DNA from: Lepidostoma basale
Lineage: Eukaryota; Arthropoda; Insecta; Trichoptera; Lepidostomatidae
Length of the DNA: 64,000 bases
Direction of reading: 5' to 3'
Assembly: GCA_022606425.2 (NCBI GenBank)
Contig: JAHDVF020000075.1
Coordinates: forward strand, 868,001-932,000
A program made the position numbers and the translations under genes. Positions within the stretch are counted from its first letter, which is position 1, and each line of letters begins with the position of its first letter. Below are positions 21,901-31,145 of this stretch, piece after piece. The notes beneath the pieces are model-generated. The model did not search any database. It had not been told where the DNA came from and saw only the letters and a list, made by a program, of their open reading frames with translations.

Positions 21901-24900
21901 CAAAATAATGAAAACTTCCTTAAGATGGTTTGGACACATGGAAAGAATGAATGAAGACAGAATGGTGAAGAAGGTATATGTAAACGACGTGAACGGAGGT
22001 AGAAATAGAGGAAGGCCGAGGAAAACGTGGCACGATCAAATCAATCAAATATTAAATTTCGGTCACGTGAAGAGTCGGAGAAATCGACGTGCGTGCATGA
22101 CAAGATGTATGAATGAAGAGGGAGAGAGGTATGTCAGGACAGAACAGTGTGGCGGTCCATTCTTTCTGCCTACCCCTCCGGGGAGACGGCGTGATGGTTA
22201 GTTAGTTAGTTAGACTATGCCATTTTAGAGTAGGTACTAATATTTGTAATAAAAAGTACCCTTGATAACGGCCGTATAAATGTATTTATCCCTGTTACCT
22301 GATATTATTTTTAATTTCCCATTCGTTATTTGTTTGTTGCCTGGAATAGATTTGTTTATGTTAAAACATTTCTTCGTACATTCGAGAAATACGCCATTCT
22401 CCTCGACAACGTCAGCACAAGTTGTAGGTAGTCACACCGATAGTTACTCGGGGCTTTCTTATAATCGTTAATTATTTTTAAGGATTAATTGTATCTCAAT
22501 AGAGACGGAGCTGTAAATTTTAATGCTTACAAATTATCTTAATAGATGGCGCTAGTGTAGATTGACCTACAAAAAAAATGTGAAGTCAAAAAATAGTAGC
22601 ATACTCGTATACGAGTATACAAGTTCCAAAAATTTGTCAGACGTGGTGGTCGTAAGAATATAGGAGAAATGAGGAATGTTATTAACATAATGTGATCCTT
22701 TAACCCAACCAATGACAGGTCATAAGTCTTGTAAACGCCTGGACTACCATATTCTGTTTCCAAAAAATATTTACATCTTCGTCTCTATTCTCTATCGAGA
22801 TACAATTAATCCTTAAAAATTAGATGTTTATTGACGTCACAGAGTTAATTCTTGGGAGTTCTTAATCTATGCTGGTGGTTTAAAATAGTTTATAACAATG
22901 ATGCCACTTATTGTGGTCACGCATCACATTATGATGAATTCAAATGTTAATTATTTCATTTCGTGGGCGGTGACGCATAGAACGTGCCACCCAAGTCGAG
23001 TTACCCATCACACAAAAACTTAGAACAATGCAATTTATAATATTAAAAATTAGTGATTATTGAAAGAAGATTCGGGTATGAAAGCCCCTTCTCCAGAAAT
23101 GCCCACTGTGCGTTGAAAAAGGGTTCCATTTATAATTTACGATTACAAATTATTTTTGGTAGTGAAAACATTGCGACCTATTGTGGGTAGAACCCTTAGA
23201 GATAGGATACCCAACGAAGAGATTCGCAGATCCTGCAAAATTCATGACATAGTGAGATGGAGTAGGGAGAGAAGACATATGTAGAGAGATCACATCGAGG
23301 AGATGGACCAGGCAGGGATTCCCAAGATGTAATGAGGATACCCGCGCGCCAGAATCAATATACTAACTAAATAACCACCACGTCGTCTTTCCGAAGGGGT
23401 AAACAGAAATAATGGATCGCCACTCTGTCCTGACGTATTTCTATACATGCATACATGTCAATTTCTCCGACTCTTCACGTGGCGAACAATTAATATTTGA
23501 TTAATTTGATCGTCCCATGTTTTTCTCGGTCATGTTTGCTTCTTTTCAAACATCATCAGCATACATCATCTATATGATCTTAAGCACAATTCCATTATGT
23601 CGTTAATTATACATTCATTCCTTACCATACTTTATTTTCACATGTCCGAACCATCTTATCATTTTATAATAATTATTATTACTACTTTGTAGAAAAGCTC
23701 TTTAAATCCTTACAGCGCGAGCCAAATCGATATAATAGTATAGCTGTCATATAAATTCTCGTGACATGTGATAGGTAGCTAATCTATCGCCATTTTATTG
23801 TCACGTGAATTCTACACCAGACTAAAGACCGGGGACCTTCGGTGTGGCAGTCGTAGGTATTGCCACTCTGGCACGAAGGTCGTCAATAACCAGTACGGAA
23901 ATAAAGAATGAAATATGAAGATTCTTCTTCCTATGTGGTCTATATGTAGACCTATGTGGTCTGTTCTCCAGAGTGTTGCTCCTCCTGTGAGGTAGATTCC
24001 CAGCTGTCCTTCCATCGTTTAGGAGGTCTTCCACGAGGATGAGTCCCATGAGACTGATTATGCAATGCAATATAGAGGAGTCTGGTGGTGTCCATTCTTT
24101 GAACATGACCGTACCAGTCCCCTTTTCGCTGTCTACTCCATCTTATAATATCCTCAACCTCACATATCTCTCTTATTCTGGTGTTCCTCTCGCGATCTCT
24201 CGGTGTCTTGCCTGCTATCGTCCTCAGTGTCTTCATTTCGGAATGTATTCATGAAGATTGTTGTTACCATATAACCGAGGAGCAGGGCCGCCCGCGAGAG
24301 CATCCTGCTGAGCAGCATCGGGCGCCGCGGCTGCCTGCGGAACGGGCCCGACTGGGAGGCCTTCGTGAGGGCCACCGAGGGCCTCTCCGGCTCGGACCTG
24401 CGCGGCCTGGCGCGCGCCGCCTTCATGCTGCCGCTGCGGGAGCTGACCACCGCCACCCACTGGGCGGAGACCTACCGTAAGTACTAGCACACACTTGTCT
24501 ATGGCTACAGGTAATCCATAGATTAATTCGATGTAATCATTCATATGATTTACGTCACACAGGGATGTGATATTTAAATAAAACGATGTTTTTTAACCCT
24601 TACCACTCCATTGTTTTTTGATATTGTTTGTCAGCCAACTCTAATTTAAATAATGTCAAAATAGGTAGTTACAAAAAAAACCGTTAAAAATTCATTTGTA
24701 ATAATTTATTCTTCAAATAAAAAACAATTTACAAAAAACATTATAGACTACTTATAGTTTTGCATGGTATGGTACTTTTTAAAACAATCTCCAGGATGGA
24801 GACCAGGTTTTCTGGAACAGGTCTCACAAAACCACACTGTTTCCCGTCTTCCCCTTGGAATCTTTTTGTCACAGTACAGTCTTAAGAACCTTTATCCAGT

Positions 24901-27212
24901 TTCGCAGTGAAGTGGGGCTTGTACTCTAATCGCTCCTCTGCATGACGTATCACGCGAAGTTCGCGCCATTTTAGGTTATGTGAATTTGCAAGGATTATTT
25001 CATAGTAAAATAAAAACGGAAAACAGTCAAATATTATTTAAACGTGAAATTAAATGTTTTTTTTTAACGAATAATCACAAAAAACAACGACACGTGTCAA
25101 GTTTTGCGTGCGAAAATACACCTCGCGCGAAAGTCTTATTTTGTCGGCCGCCAGCCGACAACTGAGTTGTAGCGTACATATAGCGATGTCGGCTGGCATT
25201 CGACAAATGAGTGGTAAGGGTTAATAACTCATTTTACTTTGTCTTTATTTCGACAGCGACCGGTTTCACCAGGCTAAATACAAAACACAACATAATTGTA
25301 AAGTAATGATTTTACATTTGAATATACGACTATCGAAAACTGCAGTGACGGCATAAATATATTTTATGTATCCTTTAACCCTTTAAATGCCGGAAGTTAT
25401 TAGTTTTGCCGTACCCAGCAGGCCGTGATTTTTTCAACAAAAATAAAATAATAAAAAAATATGTACATTTTCTATACAGATACAAAGGACATTATGAAAA
25501 TTTACCAAATATATTCACCATGTCCCGTTTGAGTTGCCGTCCACTAAAAAAACATAGTTTAAATATTCACAAAATGTCAAGGTTGTCACAACTTGACACA
25601 GAAAACACTTTAACTTATAAATGTAGTGGAATATAACTGTGTTTATAAACTATATTTATTCATTTATATATTTATTAAAAATTAGCAAAAAAATCAACCA
25701 TTCAACAAAACTGCAAACGAAGTAATTATAAATCATCGCAATTACGACACAAAAAACTGAAGTCGGTACCTTAACCCTGTATCAGAGACATCTATTGACT
25801 ATCAGTGAAAGCTTTTAGAAAGGTGACTGTAACTTTGATAATATCGGTAAATTGCAATATTTTAGTATTTCTTGATCATCCTAATAGATGTCCCTATGTG
25901 TTCTAATTTATAAATGATTCCAATTGGATTTGATATTGGCTTGCGAGAAGCTCAAAGGTGAGCGCGTATACGCGCTAATTTAGTATGGCTGGCCCTGCGA
26001 CCACAGAATCGGAGAGCATGGCATCGAACCAGCTAACAACAATATTTATCTGAGTGTGAGACAAAAATCATAGAAACGTCGCTGACCAATGGCGCAATAC
26101 TCGGCGAGATACTCTACATGAGGGAGTTTGATAGCTATCCGTGGCTCTATCCCACTGCATTCCTCTATGGCATGCTGGGGACCAATAGTTTACAGATAAG
26201 AAGGGATGATACCCATTTCTTCAGACTTATCAGGGGATTCTTTGAGAATTCCATCATCTTGGAGGCTATCCATCTTTATGTTCCGGATGGTTAATCTTCG
26301 ACAGCGTCAGCACAGACTGTTTTATCTCCCAGCATGCAGAACCAACCTGCCTCTGGTGATGCCGGTGGGGAGAGCAATCAAACTGCTAAACATGATCGCT
26401 TCGGAGATCGATGTCTTTCATATTCGTGAAAATACGTTCAGAAGACAAATACTCTTGACTTTGGAGAGTATCTTGTGTTCCTAATGTCGAACCATCTCTC
26501 ATGCGTTCCTGGTATTATATAGGTATTTATTATATTTTACCTGTTCTCAATAGATGTCTTAAACTATAAAAAATGTTTGTAATATCTTTTGAGAAAAAAA
26601 ATAAACTGATTTGATTTCTATTACAATTTAATAATTTTAGTTATGTTGTGTTTGTCTCAGATGGCATGATGATTCCCTGCAACAAGGACCACATCATGGC
26701 CATCCAGTGCCGCCTGGACCAGATCCCGTGCTGGAAGGTGATCCCATACTGTTTCCCTTATAAAAGTTGGTGGAGCAAGGTCAACTGTAAATACCCTATG
26801 TTCTTGTACATATTACTGATGGAACTTTCAAAGACTTCCATTTTTATTGTCATCATAACTTGACAATGACATGTTTCGCCTTGCGAAGGCATTAGCAAAT
26901 GTACATTTGGTAATGCCTTAGCAAACCGAAACTTGTCATTCCCGTAAAATTAAAATATATAAAACAGACATTTTCATTCAATGAATTCCATGTTAATAAT
27001 GCTTTAAGTTTATATAAAATGAATTTCACCATTGTTTGTGTATTTTGTTCTCAATACTCCCGGGGTGGGGGCAGGTGTCGACCCGGCAGTTGAAGCTGGA
27101 AGACCTGTGGCGCGCCCTGGAGACCACAGACCGCACCGTGGGCCCCGGTGACCTGCGTCCCTTCCAGGACTTCCTTCGAGGCCGGGCGGTGCGAGGGATC
27201 GCAGAGGACTAG
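18882..27212 (+). CDS. VPS4-like AAA ATPase, six exons, 5' part not found
   Basis: Exons 18882-18988, 19654-19854, 20432-20535, 24286-24476, 26661-26737 and 27075-27212 have matching splice phases and give about 272 residues ending in TAG. In order they hold Walker A GPPGTGKT, a pore-loop-like VWMGDTEK (VPS4 has a W-G-E/D-S/T-E-K here), Walker B LLLDEAD, sensor 1 ATNSPW, the paired arginines of LRRLQQRI, a helical lid with ATHW, a beta-domain-like PC..MAIQ..L..IPCW stretch, and a C-terminal helix resembling the VPS4 end ([15 protein letters not shown]). Known VPS4 family members disassemble ESCRT-III with an N-terminal MIT domain; nothing upstream of 18882 supplies the MIT domain or linker. 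It could be a divergent VPS4 paralogue, a gene whose 5' exons lie in repeats I could not read, or a truncated copy. The open frame across six exons argues for a functional C-terminal half. Confidence 0.8.
19440..19610 (+). mobile_element. RTE-like 3' end fragment
   Basis: [21 protein letters not shown] sequence then [19 protein letters not shown]; ends shortly before AAA exon 2. Decayed. Confidence 0.45.
19654..19854 (+). CDS. AAA ATPase exon with pore loop and Walker B
   Basis: Acceptor TTGTACAG; 67 codons in phase 0; donor GAG|GTTCAT. Contains [20 protein letters not shown] and [13 protein letters not shown], which match the AAA large subdomain of meiotic-clade ATPases. Confidence 0.82.
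20281..20425 (+). repeat. GACGAAAGGGCACCG repeat, copy 1
   Basis: AGGCTGACGAAAGGGCACCG and CCTATAACAGCTTTGGGTAT. Other copies are at 21470-21560 (+) and 54825-54965 (-). Family unknown; it ends just before AAA exon 20432. Confidence 0.55.
20432..20535 (+). CDS. AAA ATPase exon with sensor 1 and arginine fingers
   Basis: Acceptor CTTCCCAG, donor GC|GTAAGT. Encodes [20 protein letters not shown] then [11 protein letters not shown], very like the VPS4 segment ATN.PW.LDSA..RRF..RIYIPLP. Confidence 0.83.
20860..21325 (-). mobile_element. RTE-like 3' fragment
   Basis: The minus strand near 20950 reads [22 protein letters not shown] sequence followed by MARDGQEQ; a long, partly open antisense frame covers 21010-21318. 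In an AAA gene intron. Confidence 0.5.
21725..22213 (+). mobile_element. RTE-like 3' fragment, (TTAG)n family
   Basis: Long open frame [58 protein letters not shown], then the TTAG tail. In an intron of the AAA gene. Confidence 0.82.
22473..22825. repeat. Long-TIR foldback MITE, copy 2
   Basis: Same ends TTTTTAAGGATTAATTGTAT and ATACAATTAATCCTTAAAAA; the centre has ATAGATGGCGCTAGTG. In an AAA intron. Confidence 0.72.
23165..23335 (+). mobile_element. RTE-like fragment
   Basis: [28 protein letters not shown] frame with a stop; post-catalytic RTE sequence. Confidence 0.6.
23353..23660 (-). mobile_element. RTE-like 3' fragment, diverged
   Basis: Reverse copy starting AACCACCACGTCGTCTTTCC; frames are broken. 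Confidence 0.6.
23675..23895 (-). mobile_element. tRNA-derived SINE, reverse copy
   Basis: Plus-strand order is tail (AGCGCGAGCCAAATCGATAT), body (GTGATAGGTAGCTAATCTAT), then a degraded head with CCTTCGGTGTGGCAG. In an intron of the AAA gene. Confidence 0.62.
23920..24245 (-). mobile_element. RTE-like 3' fragment, separate family
   Basis: Open minus-strand frame [56 protein letters not shown]. Ends about 45 bp upstream of an AAA exon acceptor. Confidence 0.78.
24286..24476 (+). CDS. AAA ATPase exon, helical lid
   Basis: Acceptor GAGCAG, donor C|GTAAGT. Encodes [11 protein letters not shown], then an [20 protein letters not shown] motif typical of AAA sensor 2 lids, and TATHWAETY matching the VPS4 ATHF region. 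An RTE fragment ends only about 45 bp upstream of its acceptor. Confidence 0.83.
24597..25220 (-). mobile_element. piggyBac-type element relic flanked by TTAA
   Basis: A 624-bp segment bordered by TTAA on both sides (24593-24596, 25221-25224), with inverted ends CCCTTACCACTC / GAGTGGTAAGGG. TTAA duplication is the hallmark of piggyBac. On the minus strand it keeps only the transposase C-terminus. It sits in an intron of the AAA ATPase gene. Confidence 0.82.
24747..24870 (-). pseudogene. piggyBac transposase cysteine-rich domain remnant
   Basis: Minus-strand frame reads [20 protein letters not shown] then [20 protein letters not shown] and a stop. The C-x2-C pattern with KPGLH..CF..YH is the zinc-binding C-terminal domain of piggyBac transposases. 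The catalytic part has been deleted. Confidence 0.78.
26085..26625 (+). mobile_element. CR1-like 3' end, second copy
   Basis: Same family as 15650: [19 protein letters not shown] start, [20 protein letters not shown], ending AAACTGATTTGATTTC. It lies just before AAA exon 26661. Confidence 0.72.
26661..26737 (+). CDS. AAA ATPase exon, beta-domain-like segment
   Basis: Acceptor TTGTCTCAG, donor AAG|GTGATC. Encodes [20 protein letters not shown] and QIPCWK. It aligns by position and the P-C and hydrophobic pattern with the VPS4 beta domain. Confidence 0.75.
26835..26985. repeat. AGAAGTTTTATTATA-type MITE, partial copy
   Basis: GACATGTTTCGCCTTGCGAA on the left and TGCCTTAGCAAACCGAAACT on the right. 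In the intron before the last AAA exon. Confidence 0.55.
27075..27212 (+). CDS. AAA ATPase last exon with stop
   Basis: Acceptor GGGGGCAG after a G-rich tract; 45 codons and TAG. Encodes [20 protein letters not shown] then RPFQDFLRG, the conserved C-terminal helix of VPS4-type proteins. Confidence 0.8.
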   Translation: MSTRQLKLEDLWRALETTDRTVGPGDLRPFQDFLRGRAVRGIAED

Positions 27213-27318
27213 ACACTTTACCACATAAATCTCCTCCATATTTTACAATAATAATATGTATTATCATTTAGAATTCCATTGTCAATTTGGAATGAGAATT
27301 TATATAACATAGTTATCA

Positions 27319-27324
27319 AATAAA
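27319..27324 (+). promoter_or_regulatory. Polyadenylation signal (AATAAA) of the AAA gene
   Basis: AATAAA 107 bp after the TAG of the last AAA exon, in AT-rich 3'UTR-like sequence. Confidence 0.45.
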
Positions 27325-27487
27325 TTGAATATTAACTGTTATTTAAATTATCAATCCAAATTAATTTAACTATCATATAATTATAATAATAAGGGCTTTT
27401 ATTTTATGAAACTATGCTAATTTAATAATTAAAAATTATTACATTTTGAATGTATACAAATACTGGATTTAACCCATTGGGGGTTAG

Positions 27488-27860
27488 TCATTTTTAAGGA
27501 TTAATTTTGATCTCAATAGAGACGAAGATGTAAATTGTTTTTTGGAAACAGAATATGGAATTTCTGCTTAATCCTTACACCTAATCTTAATAGATGGCGC
27601 TAGTGTATTTTGAACAAAAATATGGGAAGTATTCCTCAACATATTAGCATATACGAGTACACATCTTTCAAAAATTTGTCAAACGTGGTGGTCGTGAGAA
27701 GGGCGGAATGGGGAATGTTGTATTACATAAAGCGATCGCTTAACCCAACCAATGACAGGTCATAAGTCCTGTAAACGCCTCGACCACCATATTCTATTTC
27801 CAAAAAACAATTTACATCTTCGTCTCTATTGAGATAAAAATTAATCCTCAAAAATAAAAA
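27488..27860. repeat. Long-TIR foldback MITE, copy 3
   Basis: Same terminal sequence and centre (AATAGATGGCGCTAGTGTAT), just after the AAA gene. Confidence 0.72.
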
Positions 27861-27889
27861 TTACATTATTGAATCTGTTCTTCACTTCA

Positions 27890-28110
27890 GAATTCGTTCT
27901 ACACTTCAAAACTGAAGAAGACCGAATTCCAAGAGAGATTCTCAATACGCGAACAGATGGAAAGCCAAGTGTCTAAGGTGGATGGATGGTGTGGAGGGGT
28001 GTTACAAACTGAAGAATGCAGGCGATGGACCGTGGCGAGTGGTGAAGAATTCCGGAGGAGGCCAGGGCCCATGGTAGGCTGTAGTGCCATTGTTGGTTGA
28101 TTATGATGAA
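27890..28110 (+). mobile_element. RTE-like 3' end fragment
   Basis: WMDGVEGCYKLKNAGDGPWR and VVKNSGGGQGPW, then TGATTATGATGAA; a decayed LINE 3' end. Confidence 0.55.
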
Positions 28111-28484
28111 ATGGGACTATCTGGCTGAGCAAGTTGCAGTTTGATACCAACCTTTTATTACTGCAAATGAAGCCAGCGGCACAACGATGGTCAAATGAAA
28201 AATTCCCCAATTTTTTTAACACAGCAGTATAAAGCTTTCTTACCATTGATATGAAGGAATAACAAGGGTGGTAGGAAGAGGACGGTGGCACAGAATAAAA
28301 GTAGTATTTGGAAAATAACATTATATTTATTAAGAATATTGTGAAGACAACACACCACTACACCGGTCTCACCTCCTCGTGGTCTCGCGACATCTCGCAA
28401 GACAAACAGACTATCAAAGACACCTTTCAATTATTTATTGTTGCTTTAACAATGACATAAAACTCTGAATTAAGTTAATATTGA

Positions 28485-28595
28485 GGAAGCGTTTTCTAGA
28501 ATACTCGTTATCTTTTATGGGAGTGACACGTTTCGCAGTCCTGTGGCATTATCAAATCCCATAAAATATAATAAAACATCTAGTAAACTTACATT
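28485..28595. repeat. AGAAGTTTTATTATA-type MITE, partial copy
   Basis: GTTTTCTAGAATACTCG, GACACGTTTCGCAGTCCTGT and ATAATAAAACATCTAG. Confidence 0.52.
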
Positions 28596-29295
28596 CTTAT
28601 TCAATATATTTTAAATATTTAGCTTCAAACTTCCATTATTCCAATGAGAGTATTTAGGGTCTTTTGCTGTCTCATGAATCCACATGCATCCATAGGATAT
28701 TGCTCGATTCTTGGGTATGCACATCTTTATACTATAGGTATTGGAATTTATTTCAATTGTAGTGTTCTATAGCTGTTTTTAAAATATATTCCCACATTCT
28801 GTCTAGGTTTCTTAATATTTAAACAGTGTTTCTATCTAATAATCAATAATTCCAGAGTTTCCAATTTATAAATTATTTCCAAGTAGATATATTAAAAATA
28901 TATATTTTATAATGCCATAGATACAGTATTTGCTATCAAAATAATAATTCTTATTTTAAAATCAGTCATTTCCAAAGACAAGCGTCTCAAACTTGCAATG
29001 TGTCAAAGTACTGTACCCGCTGTAAAGTGATTATTAGTATGCAATCAACTTGTTCCACAGTGCCCAGGAGCTTTAAATATTATAGATAGGACCTTTGGCA
29101 TCGCAAACCGGCTGCGACAAGACAACAGAGCAGACACATAGATCTCTCTTAAAGACTTACTCTTTAAGCAGCACTGTTGCTCTTGTAAGGAATTAATTAA
29201 ATCATGGACCCTTAAAATCAGCACTTAATGAATATTCAAAATGTGGATGCATTGTAGAACACTACGCATTCCATGGACCAATATGGTCACCAATG
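28595..29295. other. No gene seen
   Basis: AT-rich intergenic DNA without recognisable exons or intact repeats. Confidence 0.3.
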
Positions 29296-29299
29296 TAAG

Positions 29300-29575
29300 T
29301 GTGCTACAAAAAACAGGAGTTAATAGACAATTGCTTGCTGACATCAAGGTCCGGAAGATGTCCTAACCTGGGGCATGTGATCAGAGAAGTATGAGCTGCC
29401 GCACCTAAATCACAAAGGGCAAAATAAAGGGTCATCGAGATATTGGGGAGGACAAATCTCTTGACTCCGGAACATACGTGATTGGAGGGAGATTAGAACA
29501 GCTGAGGCACTGTTTATAACTGCAAAAGATAGGAACGTGTACTGATCCGGCATGACACTTATAGAAAAAAGAAAT
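29300..29575 (+). mobile_element. RTE-like 3' fragment, decayed
   Basis: HVIREV-like start then YELPHLNHKGQNKGSSRYWG-type sequence and TAEALFITAKDRNVY; recognisable as a LINE post-catalytic end with many lesions. Confidence 0.55.
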
Positions 29576-29579
29576 TGAG

Positions 29580-30330
29580 ATTCTCATTATAAAGCAGTCA
29601 ACTAATTACTGTTGCTGATCGTTGCTGTCACCATTTCCATAGTAATTCGTCGAGACTTCAGTGATCACCGTAGTAACGGTGGAACGTATACCCAAGAATC
29701 AAGCAACAAATCCAAGTGATAATCCAATTTATATGACATGAAATGATGAACCAATATATAAAATCAAATTGATGAGCAAGAATAATAAAAAATCATATAT
29801 GTATAAAAAACAGAGACACCAATAAACCAGACACATAAATAACCAACTTGTGAAAATTTGATTCAACACTTTTGAATAAACATAAAAAAAATTGTTGGAT
29901 AATTGTGAAATATCCACAAAGATGAAGTCATGCTAAATAGATAATTCACATCTATTTATTATTTAAAAAAAAAAAAACATTTAAATTTGGAACAAAAACA
30001 AAAAATATGTCACTTTTATAAAACACTCTGGCGGCGTCCTTCCATCCTTCCATCCACTCGCTATCCTAACATCCATTAATGCAAAATCTACTCGACACGC
30101 ATCATCGCCTCCGTGGTAATATCACCACCAAGTAATAATCAATAAAATCCTGATTTCATTCATGATATCCGCCCGGAATTAGGGTTTTTATGTATATACA
30201 AAATATAAAAGGGAACTGATTCTCGGAAGATCATATAAGTTTGATAAAAAATTGAAATTACAGAACATTGCAAAAAAAAACATTATTTGTAAAACTCTAC
30301 ATAATTTAAGTATGAAATATTGAGAAAAAC
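29580..30330. other. No gene seen
   Basis: AT-rich DNA between a decayed LINE and a MITE. Short frames here have AT-driven composition and no motifs. Confidence 0.3.
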
Positions 30331-30334
30331 TTAT

Positions 30335-30450
30335 ATTTTTAGAAGTTTCATTATATTTTATTGGAGTGACATGTTTCACCTTGTTAGATCAATTAAGAAA
30401 AACACCTCATTCCTATGAATCGTAATAAAACTCTAAGAAAATATGTTTGT
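30335..30450. repeat. AGAAGTTTTATTATA-type MITE, partial copy
   Basis: TTAGAAGTTTCATTATATTT and GTGACATGTTTCACCTTGTT mark one end; right end AATAAAACTCTAAG. Confidence 0.5.
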
Positions 30451-30858
30451 GTCGATATAACATAAGATTTTTATTCATAATTTAGGGCTGAATATTATAA
30501 AGGTGCCAAATATCAAAAAAATATTTTTGAGCCCAATTGGTGTTAAACATAAAGATTAATAACTGTGCAAATTGATTGTATTACATAATATAGTTCAAAC
30601 TGTTAAAATAAACAGTTTTTTCTCTTACATTGTTTTACGTTTAACCTCTTCGTGCATATGGTCCGATAGCTCGTTTATAATGTCTCCGATATTCCCAGAT
30701 AATTCCTAAATTTGGAATACCAGAGACATCTATGAGTGTACACAACATTAAATAATCTATCGGCTAGTTAAACGACTTCGCATCTTTGTAATAACCATCC
30801 TTCAATTATGGAATTCCACGATTACAATATTTATTGTTTATCAAAAACAAAAAAATAT

Positions 30859-30864
30859 TTTATT
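30859..30864 (-). promoter_or_regulatory. Polyadenylation signal (AATAAA) of the HCF-like gene
   Basis: AATAAA on the minus strand about 195 bp after the TGA; the intervening DNA is simple AT-rich 3'UTR without recognisable repeats. Confidence 0.45.
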
Positions 30865-31056
30865 CCCTATTCAAAAAATGTAAAATGAAATACATTTAAA
30901 ATGATAATTTCTACAAAGGATAAGATTTTGACATGATGAGAAGCAATGTACTGTAATCTCACTATTAGATTCATAATTTTAGGTCCGCAGCAACAACTTT
31001 ACAAAACAAATTAATTTTCCCTATAATAAGCGTAAGGTGAAGTGAAGGATGCGAGG

Positions 31057-31145
31057 TCAGTGCAGGGCCTTCTGCTGCTTGGAAGGGGGCGCTCCTGGCG
31101 GCCGGCCGTCCGGCAGCGTCCTCTTGATGCCGGTAGTCTTGTTCT
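31057..31145 (-). CDS. Hcf: HCF-like last exon with stop
   Basis: Acceptor TTCCGCAG; encodes [20 protein letters not shown] then SKQQKALH and TGA. A basic Pro-rich tail after RWLQE matches the HCF-1 C-terminus, where the nuclear localisation signal lies. Confidence 0.88.
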
